Both the position numbers and the translations under genes were made by a program. Under the pieces are notes generated by a model. The model was not told the origin of the DNA, ran no database searches, and saw only the letters and a program-made list of their open reading frames with translations. DNA of 64,000 nucleotides from Selaginella tamariscina (lineage: Eukaryota > Streptophyta > Lycopodiopsida > Selaginellales > Selaginellaceae), in the NCBI GenBank assembly GCA_003024785.1, contig PUQB01000030.1:62001-126000 (forward strand). Reading direction: 5' to 3'. Shown in pieces: positions 10,901-21,261 of this stretch (positions are counted from its first letter, which is position 1; every line of letters begins with the position of its first letter).

Positions 10901-11023
10901 CCATTACCCATGGAAACATCAATAGAAGATACAGAAGATCTTGAACCATCTCACAAGCGGCTTAGACCTTCTTCGCCTCACTCAGAAGGTAATAGCGAAG
11001 AAGAATTGTTAATGAGTTCTTAG
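7928..11023 (+). CDS. ParB/Srx-like protein with degenerate DNA-methyltransferase-like region (copy 1)
   Basis: Multi-exon gene. Exon 1 is 7,928-7,950 and intron 1 is 7,951-8,015; conserved GT-AG introns follow at 9,325-9,385 and 10,226-10,278, and a 50-nt intron at 8,347-8,396 would repair a frame change. The N-terminal region (8,016-8,560) is unrecognised. A ParB/sulfiredoxin-like domain spans about 8,776-9,075, with RPLNQERVAELMEKM and ISGQHTITAAQ (9,022-9,063). A Lys-rich linker follows. The region 10,100-10,700 resembles a beta-class N4/N6 amino-methyltransferase in the order motif IV then motif I: FVMDRRV (where DPPY is expected) and VFDYCTRGSVLK, then FAVEKD. The glycine loop is one residue short and DPPY is lost, so catalysis is doubtful. 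The tail is Ser/Glu/Asp-rich with HKRLRP, a possible nuclear signal. Single-base indels at about 9,487, 9,748 and 10,063 break the frame; the last two are absent from the 41-44 kb copy. ParB-like domain: fairly sure. Methyltransferase likeness: moderate. Confidence 0.7.
9325..9385 (+). other. Intron carrying a relict of the palindrome
   Basis: GTAAGC to TTTTTTCTCAG, 61 nt. Splicing joins the ParB region to a downstream segment that begins RVEEIVAVDF. The intron contains GGGCGGGATTTATCTCGCC, a near match to the satellite palindrome. The same intron in the diverged copy (22,546-22,611) keeps GTGGGATTTATCC, so the motif was there before the copies split. Confidence 0.7.
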
Positions 11024-11291
11024 AGTGACGAATAGTTGTAAATGAGTGTAACATAAGGCATTTTTGTATATTTCTTTTATATTTGTACAGAAAATAAATT
11101 CTCAAGGATTAATGAAGCTTTTAGTTCAAACATGGGTCACACATTAACAAGGTAAATAATATACCTTGATAATTTTAAGGTCAGCTAATTATCATTTTGC
11201 AGATGTAATGAAAAATTGAGAACATGGATTTTCAGCATTGGCATGAGGTAAGAGAGGGGTTTGGCGACAATTTCTTGTGCCACATGTCAGA
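11024..11291 (+). other. Interval between the ParB-like and HAD genes
   Basis: About 270 bp following the ParB-like stop codon. It contains TTTGTATATTT and AATAAA near 11,093 (a plausible poly-A signal), then an ACCTTGATAATTTTAAGG stretch and a TTTTGCAG acceptor-like site at about 11,195-11,202. The acceptor suggests a noncoding first exon and intron for the HAD gene. The same arrangement is seen in the copies at 40,954-41,215 and 24,241-24,502. Confidence 0.45.
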
Positions 11292-12468
11292 ATGACAGAG
11301 TTCATGCAGGAAATGGATAATAATGCAGCTCAAAACATCGTTACCATGGGGGCCACTTCAGTTTTTTCATCATCATTTTTATTGGCTTCAGTTCCGAAAT
11401 CAATTTCTTCAGCGCATGCAATATCTGAATCTTGTAAGGATGATGTACAATTAAATGATGAAGGGATAGGCAACGAGATAGTGGCAACGGATAAATGTGA
11501 AAGGGAGCAAACAAGTGATTTGCAAAGTATTCAAGAGGCAACGCTATCCATGTTACTCATGGCCATATTGTGTTGTTGGATGTCAATGGTGTTCTGCTTC
11601 ATCGACAAAGGCCCGAGGATAGGAAAAAAGAAATCAAACAAGGAGATTTCATTCCTTGTCATGGTAAATTTCGATATGATATTATTTTTCGTCCAGGGTT
11701 GGATCGTCTCTTTCAAAAGCTTAAGGAGATGGGTGCGCTTGTGGGGATTTGGTCATGCATGCAGATTCATAACTTAACACCGCTGTTGAATTTGCTTAAG
11801 AAACATTGTAGTGTTGCAGAAGAGGTGATTCGTAAAGATTGGATTTTTGACCAGCGAATGTGTTATAAACCTCTCGAATTTCACAATATAAGAAAGGAAA
11901 GCAAGCCATACTTCTTCAAGAATGAAAGAATAATTGGGACTCATGGGGAGATCAGTCGCTTAAGGATAATGAAGAATGCACATATCTTAGTAGTAGACGA
12001 CTCTCCTCAGAAGGCTATGCTCAACCAAAACATTGCTTGTATTCATCCAATCACTTTCGATCCATATTCTGATACGATATCATGGATGAGCTAGTGAACT
12101 ACTTGGATACGTGCCTCAGAAAGAAGAATCTCGAAAATTTTTGTGAGCAGTATCCACCGTATCAACATTTCCTGAAGCTTTTCTTTCTCGTGATTTTGAA
12201 TTTTATAAAATGAAGGATAGCAACCGGGCGCTTTATAATATTATTCTTAAGGAACGTCATTTTAGATGAGCCTTTATGCAGACCTGGTCTTATTACATCT
12301 TATGTATTAACAAGGATGGCAACTCCCAATTGCATTCGTGAGAGTGTTAGTGGTGGCAACAACATCAAGATATTGACCAAAATGATTTGATTAATCCGGA
12401 GAGTGATGATTTAGACAAAATGAAAGATTTCTCTGTATGTTAGGAAGAAAGTATTTATAAAAAATTAA
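11292..12468 (+). CDS. FCP1-like HAD phosphatase-like protein (copy 1)
   Basis: Starts at ATG 11,292 (MTEFMQEM). A low-complexity Ser/Ala-rich N-terminus of about 80 residues is followed by the HAD core. Motif I is VLLDVNGVLLHR (about 11,566-11,601), where the second catalytic Asp of DxDx(T/V) is Asn. Motif II is GIWSC near 11,744 and motif IV is VVDDSPQKAM near 11,990. FCP1/SCP-type HAD proteins dephosphorylate phosphoserine or phosphothreonine; the Asn variant is also found in other plant proteins of this fold and may weaken or change activity. The frame shifts at about 11,550 (private to this copy) and at about 12,075, 12,170 and 12,250 (shared with the inverted copy). The C-terminal ESVKWWQQHQ-type segment ends at 12,468. 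It lies 270 bp downstream of the ParB-like gene on the same strand in every copy, suggesting a conserved pair. Either a decaying gene or one with unrecognised introns. Confidence 0.65.
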
Positions 12469-12750
12469 CATGTTGATAAGAAAATGATTTCATTTGTAAT
12501 TATGTTTGATAGTATTTCTTCATTATTGTAAACTATTTTTAGAATAATATGAATATTCTAAGATATTTTAGGAATATTCCTTACTAAGTAAGGTTATTGA
12601 AGGATTAATTAATTAATTAATTAATATTTAAGGCTTAATTACATATTAATTAAATGATTAATTAATAATTAAAACTTAAGTATTAATTAGTAATTTATTT
12701 TATATTCCCATTTTCACGTATCATGCCCACTTTAGTTACAACATGCATAT
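12469..12750. other. AT-rich spacer with TTAATTAA runs
   Basis: Nothing coding. Contains a run of ATTAATTAATTAATTAAT near 12,603-12,624 and several AATATTCC motifs. Mirrored at 39,505-39,786. Confidence 0.6.
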
Positions 12751-12872
12751 GTGGTCTCTCATGTTCACACACGCATGCACACAGACCGTAAGAACAAACT
12801 TGTAAATTTAAGATTACAACAACACTGCTGAAGAAGAGTCCCTTTTGTTGCTTTTCAAGCGATATACTCAAG
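12751..12872. repeat. Breakpoint cassette, copy 2
   Basis: Same cassette as 5,537-5,665. It is broken right after ATATACTCAAGA, where retrotransposon RNase H sequence begins. In the inverted partner the cassette instead continues into the noncoding block at 38,870-39,380. Confidence 0.75.
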
Positions 12873-13311
12873 AAGTGTCTAGCGGTAGTTTGGGGTTTTG
12901 AGAAGCTCCATGCCTACTTGCATGGTTCTCGGACGCTGTTAGAAGGCGATCATGCAGCAATCACTTTGTTGTTGAAGCGAAAGAATTTGATTGGTTGTAA
13001 TGCTCTGTGGGCCTTGAAGCTTCAAATTTACAACTTCGAGGTTATTCATCGCCCAGGGAGTTCCATGGCTGATGCTAACACTCTTTCTAGGCTCCTTTTC
13101 CACCTTCTCTCTTTCTTTTGTCCCTAAGGAGCCAGTTGTTCTAGCATTAGTGGACTTTTTAAACGAAGATTTGGTACCATTAGCAATTGTTGTGCTTCAC
13201 ATTTAGTTTCTGCAAGGTGCATAATTAGATTTGCCATCTTTGGATGAGGTTTAGGAAGTTCAAAAGGTTGAGCCGTGGATTCGAAGGCTTCATATGGGTT
13301 GAGAATCCTGC
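12873..13311 (+). pseudogene. Gypsy RNase H C-terminal region
   Basis: The best part reads LHGSRTLLEGDHAAITLL then LQIYNFEVIHRPGSSMADA, the typical end of the gypsy RNase H domain before the tether to integrase. An intact-looking frame covers 12,918-13,127, then shifts. The region ends at the 9-bp repeat flanking the inserted block. Confidence 0.8.
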
Positions 13312-13320
13312 ATCACTTGT

Positions 13321-15175
13321 TGATGGCTTGCCTTTCATGCTGTTAAAGTTTTAACCCAAAGGGCCAACACGTGGCAACACGTGGCTGCCAAGTGGCCATT
13401 CGGCGTCATCACCCTGTGTGAGCAACGTTAAGTTTCCCAGAACAACCCCAACGACCCTAGGGTTAGACTCTAATGCCCAAGTGGACAGGAAACTTAGGGT
13501 TTAGCTTAAGTCTCCCTAGAATGTTTGCCCCCAGAACCCTTGAGGGATAACCCTAGTTGACTTAGGGTTTAGACTAAGTCTCCCTAGAGTGTCTACCCAC
13601 AAAACCCTTGAGGGATAACCCTATGTTGACTTAGGGTCTTGCCCTATAAGACCTAGACAAGCTCATGCCCTAACCCTCATCAAGGAGACGTATGTTCCAC
13701 ACATACCCCATGACGGAGCTAAGGCATCGTCACTTACCCCTTGAGAAATCACCCTCATCCGGGAGTATAACCCCTTTAGGGCGACAAGGGATACCCTGAA
13801 CCATGACTAACCCCTAAGGGTTTGAGTGGCCAAGTCATACCCTAGACCTAGGGCTAGTACTTAGTGAGGACACGAGTGTGCGCCATAGGCGGACACGAGT
13901 GTTTTGCTAAGCAAACTCCCTAAGGCTAGGTTTGGGATAACCCTAAGCACATGACCTTGCGAGTGCCTCACGAAAGGGCTCATGTTAACACGCTTAGGTT
14001 GTTCAATTGAATTCTAAGGAGAACACTCCCCTAGCCAAGTGTGCCAAAGCACACCTAGTTATGAGACCTAACCTCCCTTGAGCGGATGCCTAAGGCTTAG
14101 CACCCTAGTGCAAACAAGCATGTCTTTTGCTAAAGTATCCAACCCCTTGGCGACAAGCCTATAACATAACCCCAAAGGGCGTGCCTCAGGTGTTATACCA
14201 TGTGACGTTTAGCCCAGTGTCACATCTCCATGTGACACTGCCTTCTCGATGTGGGTTATCATGCCATAGCCCTTAGATTCAAGAGTTGCACCAAGTGCCA
14301 CAAACATGGCTCCTAAATGCCAACTCTAGAACCCCTTAGTGAACCCTCAGGAACTGGTAATCTGAACCTGTCAAATAAGATCCCACGTCCACAGTTGGAC
14401 AAAGACACGGATGTGCTTTGCTTGGCCATGAGTGCTACACCTAGCTTGACATGGAGGAGGAGGCTGAGACAAGCCTCTACCTCTGCCTCTTGGAAGTGCA
14501 TTCTCACAAGACCTCCCAGGCATAGATTCGCCAACGTTAAGGGTAAGCTACCCCGAAGGTGGGACGTACCCCTAGCAATTAGAAGTTAGGGCGGCACAAC
14601 AGAGGGTTGTGCCTTAACGACACAAGCTAGAGCTTGCACCGAGAGAAGAGTAACAAGCTCAGTCATGAACCCAGGAACCCTCACTCCTATATACTACCTT
14701 ATTTATGTGACAGAGCCCCCCCTTGTTTTTCTATTTACATAAGTGGACTAGCACTGAAATCTCATTCCCAGAGGGAACATACTTGGTGAGTTATCCATCG
14801 ACACCTAAACCCTAACCTGTCAAACCTGGGGGTATTTCTAAACATATCTGACATGCCGAACTCACCGGAACTAGCCATTAATCCAACCAAGACACGGAAA
14901 ACCAAGGTAAGAGTTTCTCTAAATAGAAGTGTTAGCTTCGCCCATAGTTTCTTGCAAATGCCTAATGACACCCGGCCGGACCATCACTAGATATCCAAGT
15001 GCACTAAGCGGGCCTGTTTCTTCTACACCTAGGGCTTATCAACATAGTACAGTAAGTAACAATAGTCAACGTCCAAAGTAAAGAGGAGTCATAGTAAAAA
15101 CTATGACACATGCACTTACATTTGCAATATCGCCTTCAAGACAACCTTCTTTATTTTATGGGGACCATTTAGATG
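13321..15175 (+). mobile_element. 1.85-kb noncoding block inserted in the gypsy element
   Basis: It separates RNase H from the integrase zinc-finger region and is flanked by near-identical 9-mers, ATCACTTGT (13,312-13,320) and ATCATTTGT (15,176-15,184), which look like a target-site duplication. It is less AT-rich than its surroundings and has no convincing ORF. Internal features are a 67-bp near-duplicate (about 13,490-13,625, TTGAGGGATAACCCTA), an 8-bp perfect hairpin at 14,593-14,613 and AGGGTTTAG words. Also present at 26,976-28,790 and 59,681-61,519. The class is unknown: a MULE-like element (9-bp duplication) or an LTR derivative are candidates. Confidence 0.6.
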
Positions 15176-15184
15176 ATCATTTGT

Positions 15185-15971
15185 AGTTGGTGGTACTTTT
15201 GGTCTTTGTTCCATGCTTCTCCACACTTACCATGACTCTCTTGTTCTCGGTGGGCACATGGGATAGCATCGTGTGATGGAGAAGCTGCACATATCTTTTT
15301 ATTAACCAGAGTTGCGAGAAGATGTGATTCGGTATGTGTGTGGTACTAAGCTCGTAATACTCCCTGTGTACTTCGGAGTCAATTGCAGTTTCTTGTTTGT
15401 TTGAGTTGGTGGCATTTGATTTGATGAAACCTTTTTCGTGGTCGACTGTTGGCAATGAGTATGTTATTATTGCTTCAAATTGGGATGATTATATGCCGTC
15501 TCTTCTATATGCTTATGTCACTGGAATATAAAGTTCTGTTGGTACTTCGCCATATAAGCTCTTATATGCTCATGACTCGGTGTTGCCAACGGAGTTGGGT
15601 CTACCTTCTCACTTGCCACGAGCTGCTAATGCTAGGTCTTGGGATTGGTATCTTACTAGCATTCTTCTATTGGTCCTAGCAGAGTTTGCAGAACACTTGT
15701 GATGTGTACAAGTGGGACAACAATGGCACTACAACTCTCATCATCGTCCACCTGCAGAGTATAAGGTGGATGAGTTGGTGTTGGTTCGTTTTCCCAAGCT
15801 TACTGTACGTGGTTTAGCCAAAAGTCTCCTTGCTCAGTGGAAAGGACCATATCAAGTGCTACAGCAGGTAGGACCGCAAGTTTATGAGGTTCGCACCACA
15901 TTCAACCCGATCCTCTAGAGATTGTGCATGTTCAATGTTTGAAGTGTTTTGTGCAACAGGGTCAGGAATAG
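15185..15971 (+). pseudogene. Gypsy integrase, with an internal deletion
   Basis: The zinc-finger region (GGHMG, then FYWPELREDVIRY) runs from about 15,200. The catalytic core is largely removed: sequence jumps at about 15,475 from GNEYVIIAS to WDDYMPSLLYAY, omitting about 290 bp still present at 59,076-59,366. The C-terminus has RFPKLTVRGLAKSLL and KGPYQVLQQVGPQVYEV, a GPY/F-type module of chromovirus-like integrases. Stops interrupt the frame. Ends before the TAG at 15,969-15,971. Confidence 0.8.
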
Positions 15972-16066
15972 GTTATGCCACCTACATATCCATCGATGCC
16001 TCCTTCTGATGTTCCTCTTGATCCAGGCCCATCTACCAAAGAATCCTAACCACCTTCCGTCCTTCC

Positions 16067-16078
16067 GAGAGGAAGGGA
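16067..16078 (+). promoter_or_regulatory. Polypurine tract
   Basis: GAGAGGAAGGGA lies directly before the LTR start. This is the usual position for the plus-strand DNA primer of LTR elements. Confidence 0.75.
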
Positions 16079-16228
16079 TGTAAGATCCACATGTATGGCT
16101 GCATATGCACATACTATTATTAACATAATGAATTTTGATAGTCGTCGGATTGGATTTAGTCTGGACAACTTGCTCTTGTATATAAGTTAGGGTTTTTGGG
16201 TTACATTTCTATATTACGAGCTCTCACA
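16079..16228 (+). repeat. 3' LTR (150 bp)
   Basis: Starts TGTAAGATCC and ends CTCTCACA, with TG...CA termini. It contains TATATAAG (a TATA-like box) and AGGGTTTTTGGG. Homologous LTRs are at 31,985-32,148, 33,418-33,575 and 58,330-58,478. It is very short for a gypsy LTR. Confidence 0.8.
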
Positions 16229-18199
16229 ACAAGTTTAATTTTATCTTTATAAAATTTTATACAATATGGAATATTTAAGGGTCATAATAAGAATATAATA
16301 TCTATTTAATATAAGTATTCTATTAATAAATACATAAATTTGTATTATATTATGTGTTTATATTAGATATATAATATTTATGATATTATTAATTAATGTT
16401 TAGTACTTAGATTTTATATATAGATTTTATGAAATATATTTATAAAGATTACTACTTATTAAAAGTCATAAGGGTTTTCATGCACAACAGACTAAACATT
16501 AAATGTTAAGGGTCAACGTGTAACTAAGTACCTCGAACAGCTGTTTTAGATATGCATAAGGCTATACATAAATTTAAAGGTAAGGATTTTTTTCCGTATA
16601 ATTTAGGTGGAGGGTAACATACATAACATAAAAAAGTTATGTAATAATGCTTAAGTGTAAGTACTAGTGCAAATATAAAAACACAAAATCCACCTTTAAC
16701 TTTATGTTAATGGTGAGTGCGCATTGCTCTCAATAGTGACATGTGACATAGCATTCTTAATATAGTCTTTTATCATTCTTAAAATTGTTTCCGTATGTAG
16801 TTTAATCTTATGTAATATATTTAAATAATGATATAAAATTGTAATTTATTAATCACCAATGAATTATGCATACATATAAATTATTTAACATTTAAGTCTA
16901 AAATATATTTAAAGGTCTTTAATTTCCTTGAGACTTTGGCAGCTTGTACATTTTAAGAGGAATTAGGTTGAGGGGTCCATATAGTATACCAGCTTCCATA
17001 AGATATCATTCAAGGCATTTAGTAAAAAAATTCAGAAAAGGGTGTAAGAACATGAAATTGTTTGCATACATTTATTTATAAAAGTGGAAGTATGTATACA
17101 ATATAATTTGTTTAATATAATATTTTAATTAACCATGTAACATATATCATAATGATGAAGTTTATGACTTATACTAAACCAAAATTTTAATTCATGTTTC
17201 TTGTTAAATCATATGATCTTATAATATTATAATTAGTTTAAAGTTTATTGTGTGTCAATTTATATGTCATCGAATACCTTGTAAAATGACCATTCTAAAT
17301 CTTAAATCCATACGACACTATCAAGGCTATTACATCATGCATGTTGTTGTACAATCACTATGCTAAAGATAAAAATTGGGTTAAATATTCATTTTATTAT
17401 GTAGAGTCAAGCCCCATAGAAGAACCCGCGATCATGGCATCATTAATTTTAACAACTAGGTTAAGGGCACTAGGTTAAGGATAATAATTAAATCACATAA
17501 TATTCTAAGTTTAATGTTTGAATTAACAGTGAGATTTTCATATTCAAATATAAATCTTTCTATTAATTTAAACTGCGAAACTGGTCGTAGTAAAAAAAAA
17601 TGCTATGGAAATGTTTAATTATTAATTTATTTTATTATTAATATAGTTTAATTACTAATCCGTAACATTTTTTAACTACAGTTAATTCCACTGAATTTAA
17701 ATATTAAAATTAAAATTTAGAAACTTGCATTTAAAATGCTATAAGTGTGTTCAAAGCAAAAATACTAATCTTAAGGCTTTAAAATTTATAAACTTACATT
17801 TAAAATCACTATTTTTCATAATTGTAAATAAAATTTAACTTATGTTTAACCTAATTTGATTTTGTTTTAATATTTGATTGACTATGGTATTTTATTTATA
17901 AAGTTGCAGAATATAAAGATTCTTCAAGAATATACAAATGTTTAATTTAAACCTTTTGAAAACCTTATAAAAGTACTTTAAACTCAACTTAAGGTTTGAT
18001 TTACTAATATTTTTATTAGGTAAGGTTATATTAAACATAAAACATATTGATTTTTATGAGTATCTTTTGAATGAAGTTTGATATTGAAATAAAGTTTCTT
18101 ATATGGGCTTAGTAAAATCTAAGCCATTTAAACACATCATTACACATTTAATTAGGGTAGATTATTAGACTATAATGCACATTTGATGAAAACATAAAA
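16229..18199. other. AT-rich spacer without genes
   Basis: About 2 kb of AT-rich DNA with no ORF over 60 codons and no recognised repeat class. Mirrored at 56,360-58,329. The piece at 17,880-18,100 has a diverged relative at 38,550-38,810 (TTCTTCAAGAATATACAAAT and TTTTATGAGTATCTTTTGAA are shared). Confidence 0.65.
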
Positions 18200-19085
18200 T
18201 TACAAATTTAATTAGGACATATCATGTTAGTTTATATTATATATTAGAGAACATAGTATGTTAAGAATATTTCTTAATATGAGGATTACAAGGTTTTATT
18301 AAATAAAAAGTATAAAAGTCTCTTGTAAGTTGTAACTTACAATTGTAAAATCTTAACAAGACACATAAACAAAGTGCATACTACATAGACACTAATATAG
18401 AGAATAATAGATTAAATTGAGAATAATAGATGCAAGATTAATTAATAACATATTATTGAAGATCATACTAAACACAACTATACATACAACCTTTTGAATC
18501 TAGTAGAATTTGAGGTCAATCTAATTTAAATCAAAATATAGCATAATAAAAAAGAAAAATATAAAAATATGAAATTAAAGATGCAGGAGGCCTTTTGTAT
18601 CCAATAGCAATATTAACTTTAAGAAAAATAAAGGTTAATGTAGTGGGCTCACATATATATCAATTTTAAAAAAAATATAAATAAATTAAAGAAAATTAAA
18701 ATTTAAAAGCGAATTGAGATATTAAAAATAGTGTTGAGGTAGTAATATCATGAACCCTAATGTGTTAATGTTAGAATTTAATTGAGTTCATTTTAATTTC
18801 TTTAGGGTTTTTTTTTTTTTTTAATGAAAAAACCCCTAGTTATTGACACGTGGCCATTAAGTAAAAATTGAAGTAGGGTTTTTGAAAAAACATAATTATT
18901 AACATGTGTTAACTAATGTATTAAGATGTAAGTATGTTGGTAGTATTACCATTACAAGCACTACATGTAAAGATAATTTAAGATTATAAAGATTTTAAAA
19001 TAACATATGTTGTTATATGTAACAAGGACACCAATGTTCTTCTTTAGGTTACAATAGTGGTAATATTGTATAAAAATAAGGTCAA
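18200..19085. other. AT-rich spacer, inverted copy of 2,690-3,602
   Basis: Same noncoding sequence as in block A, with a T tract near 18,810. Nothing else seen. Confidence 0.7.
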
Positions 19086-19760
19086 CACTTTTGTATCACT
19101 CAACATATTATAACATATATATGTGTACCTATATATTATATTTTATCTATCTATCTCTCACACACACATGCACACACATGTATATACATAGACATATATA
19201 TGTGTATCTGTATATTATATTTTATTTATCTATCTCTTGCACAAACATGCACACACACACACACATATTATGTATGTATGTGTATCTATAGAATTTAATT
19301 TATTTATCTATCTCTCACACACACATGCACACTCCTGTATATACATATATATATGTGTATATATGTATATTAATTTATTTTCTATTTCTCGCACACACAT
19401 GCACACACTATAATATACTATATTTCTCTCACACACACACTTGTATATACATATACATATGTGTGTGTATTTGTATATTATAATTTATTTATTTATTTCT
19501 TACACACACACCTGTATGTGTATGTACCTTGTATTTGTATATATATAATTACTTTATCTCTCTCTTAGACACACACTCTTGAATGTATATGTATGTGAAT
19601 ATTTATATATATGTAATTTCTTTATCTCTCACACACACTTATATGTATACGTACTTGTGCATTTGTATATATATAAGTTCTTCATCTCTCACACACAACT
19701 ATATCTATATGTATGCGTGTATTTGTATTTTATAAGTTCTTTATCTCTCAATATGGCACA
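19086..19760. repeat. CACACA / TATATG / TCTCTC microsatellite-like array
   Basis: Inverted copy of 2,011-2,690. Simple-sequence ORFs only. Confidence 0.8.
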
Positions 19761-21110
19761 CACACATGGTTAAGGAAGTGGTGGTGGGATTAATCCTGCC
19801 ACCCCTTCCCTGCTTGGGCAGGATTAATCTCGCCCATCACTCTCTGAGACATAGAAGGGTGGCAGAATTAATCCCACCACCCTCCCCACCTCCTAGAATG
19901 GTGGGGGATTAATCTTATTTGCAACTCTCTAAGATGGAGAAGGGTGACGGGATTAATCCCACCACACTATATGTGAATGTACCTATATTAGTATGTATAA
20001 GTTCTTTATCTCTCTAACACACATGTATTTATATGTGCATGTGTATCTGTATATTATAATTCCTTTATCTCTCTCTTTCACACACATACACTTGTATTTA
20101 TATGTATATGTGTATCTGTATATTATAATTCATTTATTTCTCTATCTCACACACATATGTATATATATATATTGTGTGTGTGTGTCTGTATATTATAATT
20201 TCTATATATCTCTCTCACATACACATTCTAGGAAGTAGGGAAGTGATAATGGGATTAATCCCGCCAACCCTTCCAAGCCTTTAGAATGGTGGGCGAGATT
20301 ATTCCCGCCCACTTCTCTTTGAGATGCAGAAGGGTGACATGAGTAATCCCATCACCCTATACCCTATATGTGAATGTACTTGTGTATAAGTATATATAAG
20401 TTCTTTATCTTTCTTTCTCACATACGCACTTGTATTTTTATGTACATGTGTATTTATATATTATAATTCCTTTATTTCTCTCTCTCACACACATATGTAT
20501 TATATATGTGTGTGTATCTGTATATTAAATTCTATATATATCTCTCTCACACACACATTTTAGGAAGTAGGGAAGTGATGATGAGATTAATCCTGCCAAC
20601 CCTTCCCAGCCTCCTAGAATGGTGGACGAATTAATCTCATTCACTTCTTTCTGAGATGCAGAAGGGTGGCAGGATTAATCCCATCACCCTATATGTGAAT
20701 GTACTTGTGTATATATATATAAGTTCTTTATCTCTCTTTCTCACATACACACCTATATTTTTATGTACATGTCTATCTATATATTATAATTCCTTTATCT
20801 CTTTCTCTTAGTATATATATATACATATATATGTGTGTATCTATATATTATAATTTCTATATATTTCTCTCTCACAGACACATTCTAGGAGGTAAGGAAA
20901 TGGTGGCGGGATTAATCCCACCAAACCCTTCCCAACCTCCTAGAATGGTGGGCGAGATTAATCCTGCCCACTTCTCTCTGAGACACAAAGAGTGTTGCAA
21001 ATGTACTTGTTTATAAGTTTTTTTTTTTCATATTACTCCTACTGAGACGATTACTCTTCTAATCGGGCCTGGCAGGATTAATCCCACCATCTAATTAGTC
21101 TGAGCACTTT
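19761..21110. repeat. Higher-order satellite with decayed palindromes
   Basis: Inverted copy of 660-2,010. Palindrome variants lie near 19,785, 19,870, 19,945, 20,255, 20,590, 20,670, 20,905, 20,955 and 21,070. Linkers contain CTCTGAGA(C/T)(A/G) and CCTCCTAGAATGG. Confidence 0.8.
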
Positions 21111-21261
21111 AGAGAAAAATATTTATAGACCCTGTAAAATTTTAATTGTGTATTTAATATTTGGGTTAATATAAGTGTGTGCGCATTTTTATAAACTGTA
21201 TTCATAGTGTAATATTGTGCAGAAATGCGGCTTGATCAAACAAAGTGATTCAACCATTAAT

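Larger units (their letters stand above)
5215..12872. repeat. Left arm of large inverted repeat I (partner 39,380-46,868)
   Basis: Landmarks occur in reversed order with a nearly constant coordinate sum of about 52.1-52.25 kb: the ParB-like start codon (7,928 and 44,296), the palindrome array, the fold-back hairpin, the HAD gene and the terminal cassette. The arm is about 7.6 kb. Arm differences are mainly 1-3 base indels. At 12,872 the arm ends at a retrotransposon with only a few bases of shared sequence at the joint. Confidence 0.85.
12873..16228 (+). mobile_element. 3' half of a Ty3/gypsy element with 3' LTR, plus strand
   Basis: Order on the plus strand: RNase H tail, a 1,855-bp foreign block, integrase, polypurine tract, LTR. 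The 5' half (gag, protease, RT) is missing because the sequence joins the breakpoint cassette at 12,872. The inverted counterpart is 58,330-61,966. Numerous stops and indels. Confidence 0.85.

Noticed and set aside
13440..13640. AGGGTTTAG / CCCTAAA words suggesting telomeric DNA
   Set aside because: Only scattered single heptamer-like words inside the inserted block, no tandem TTTAGGG run.
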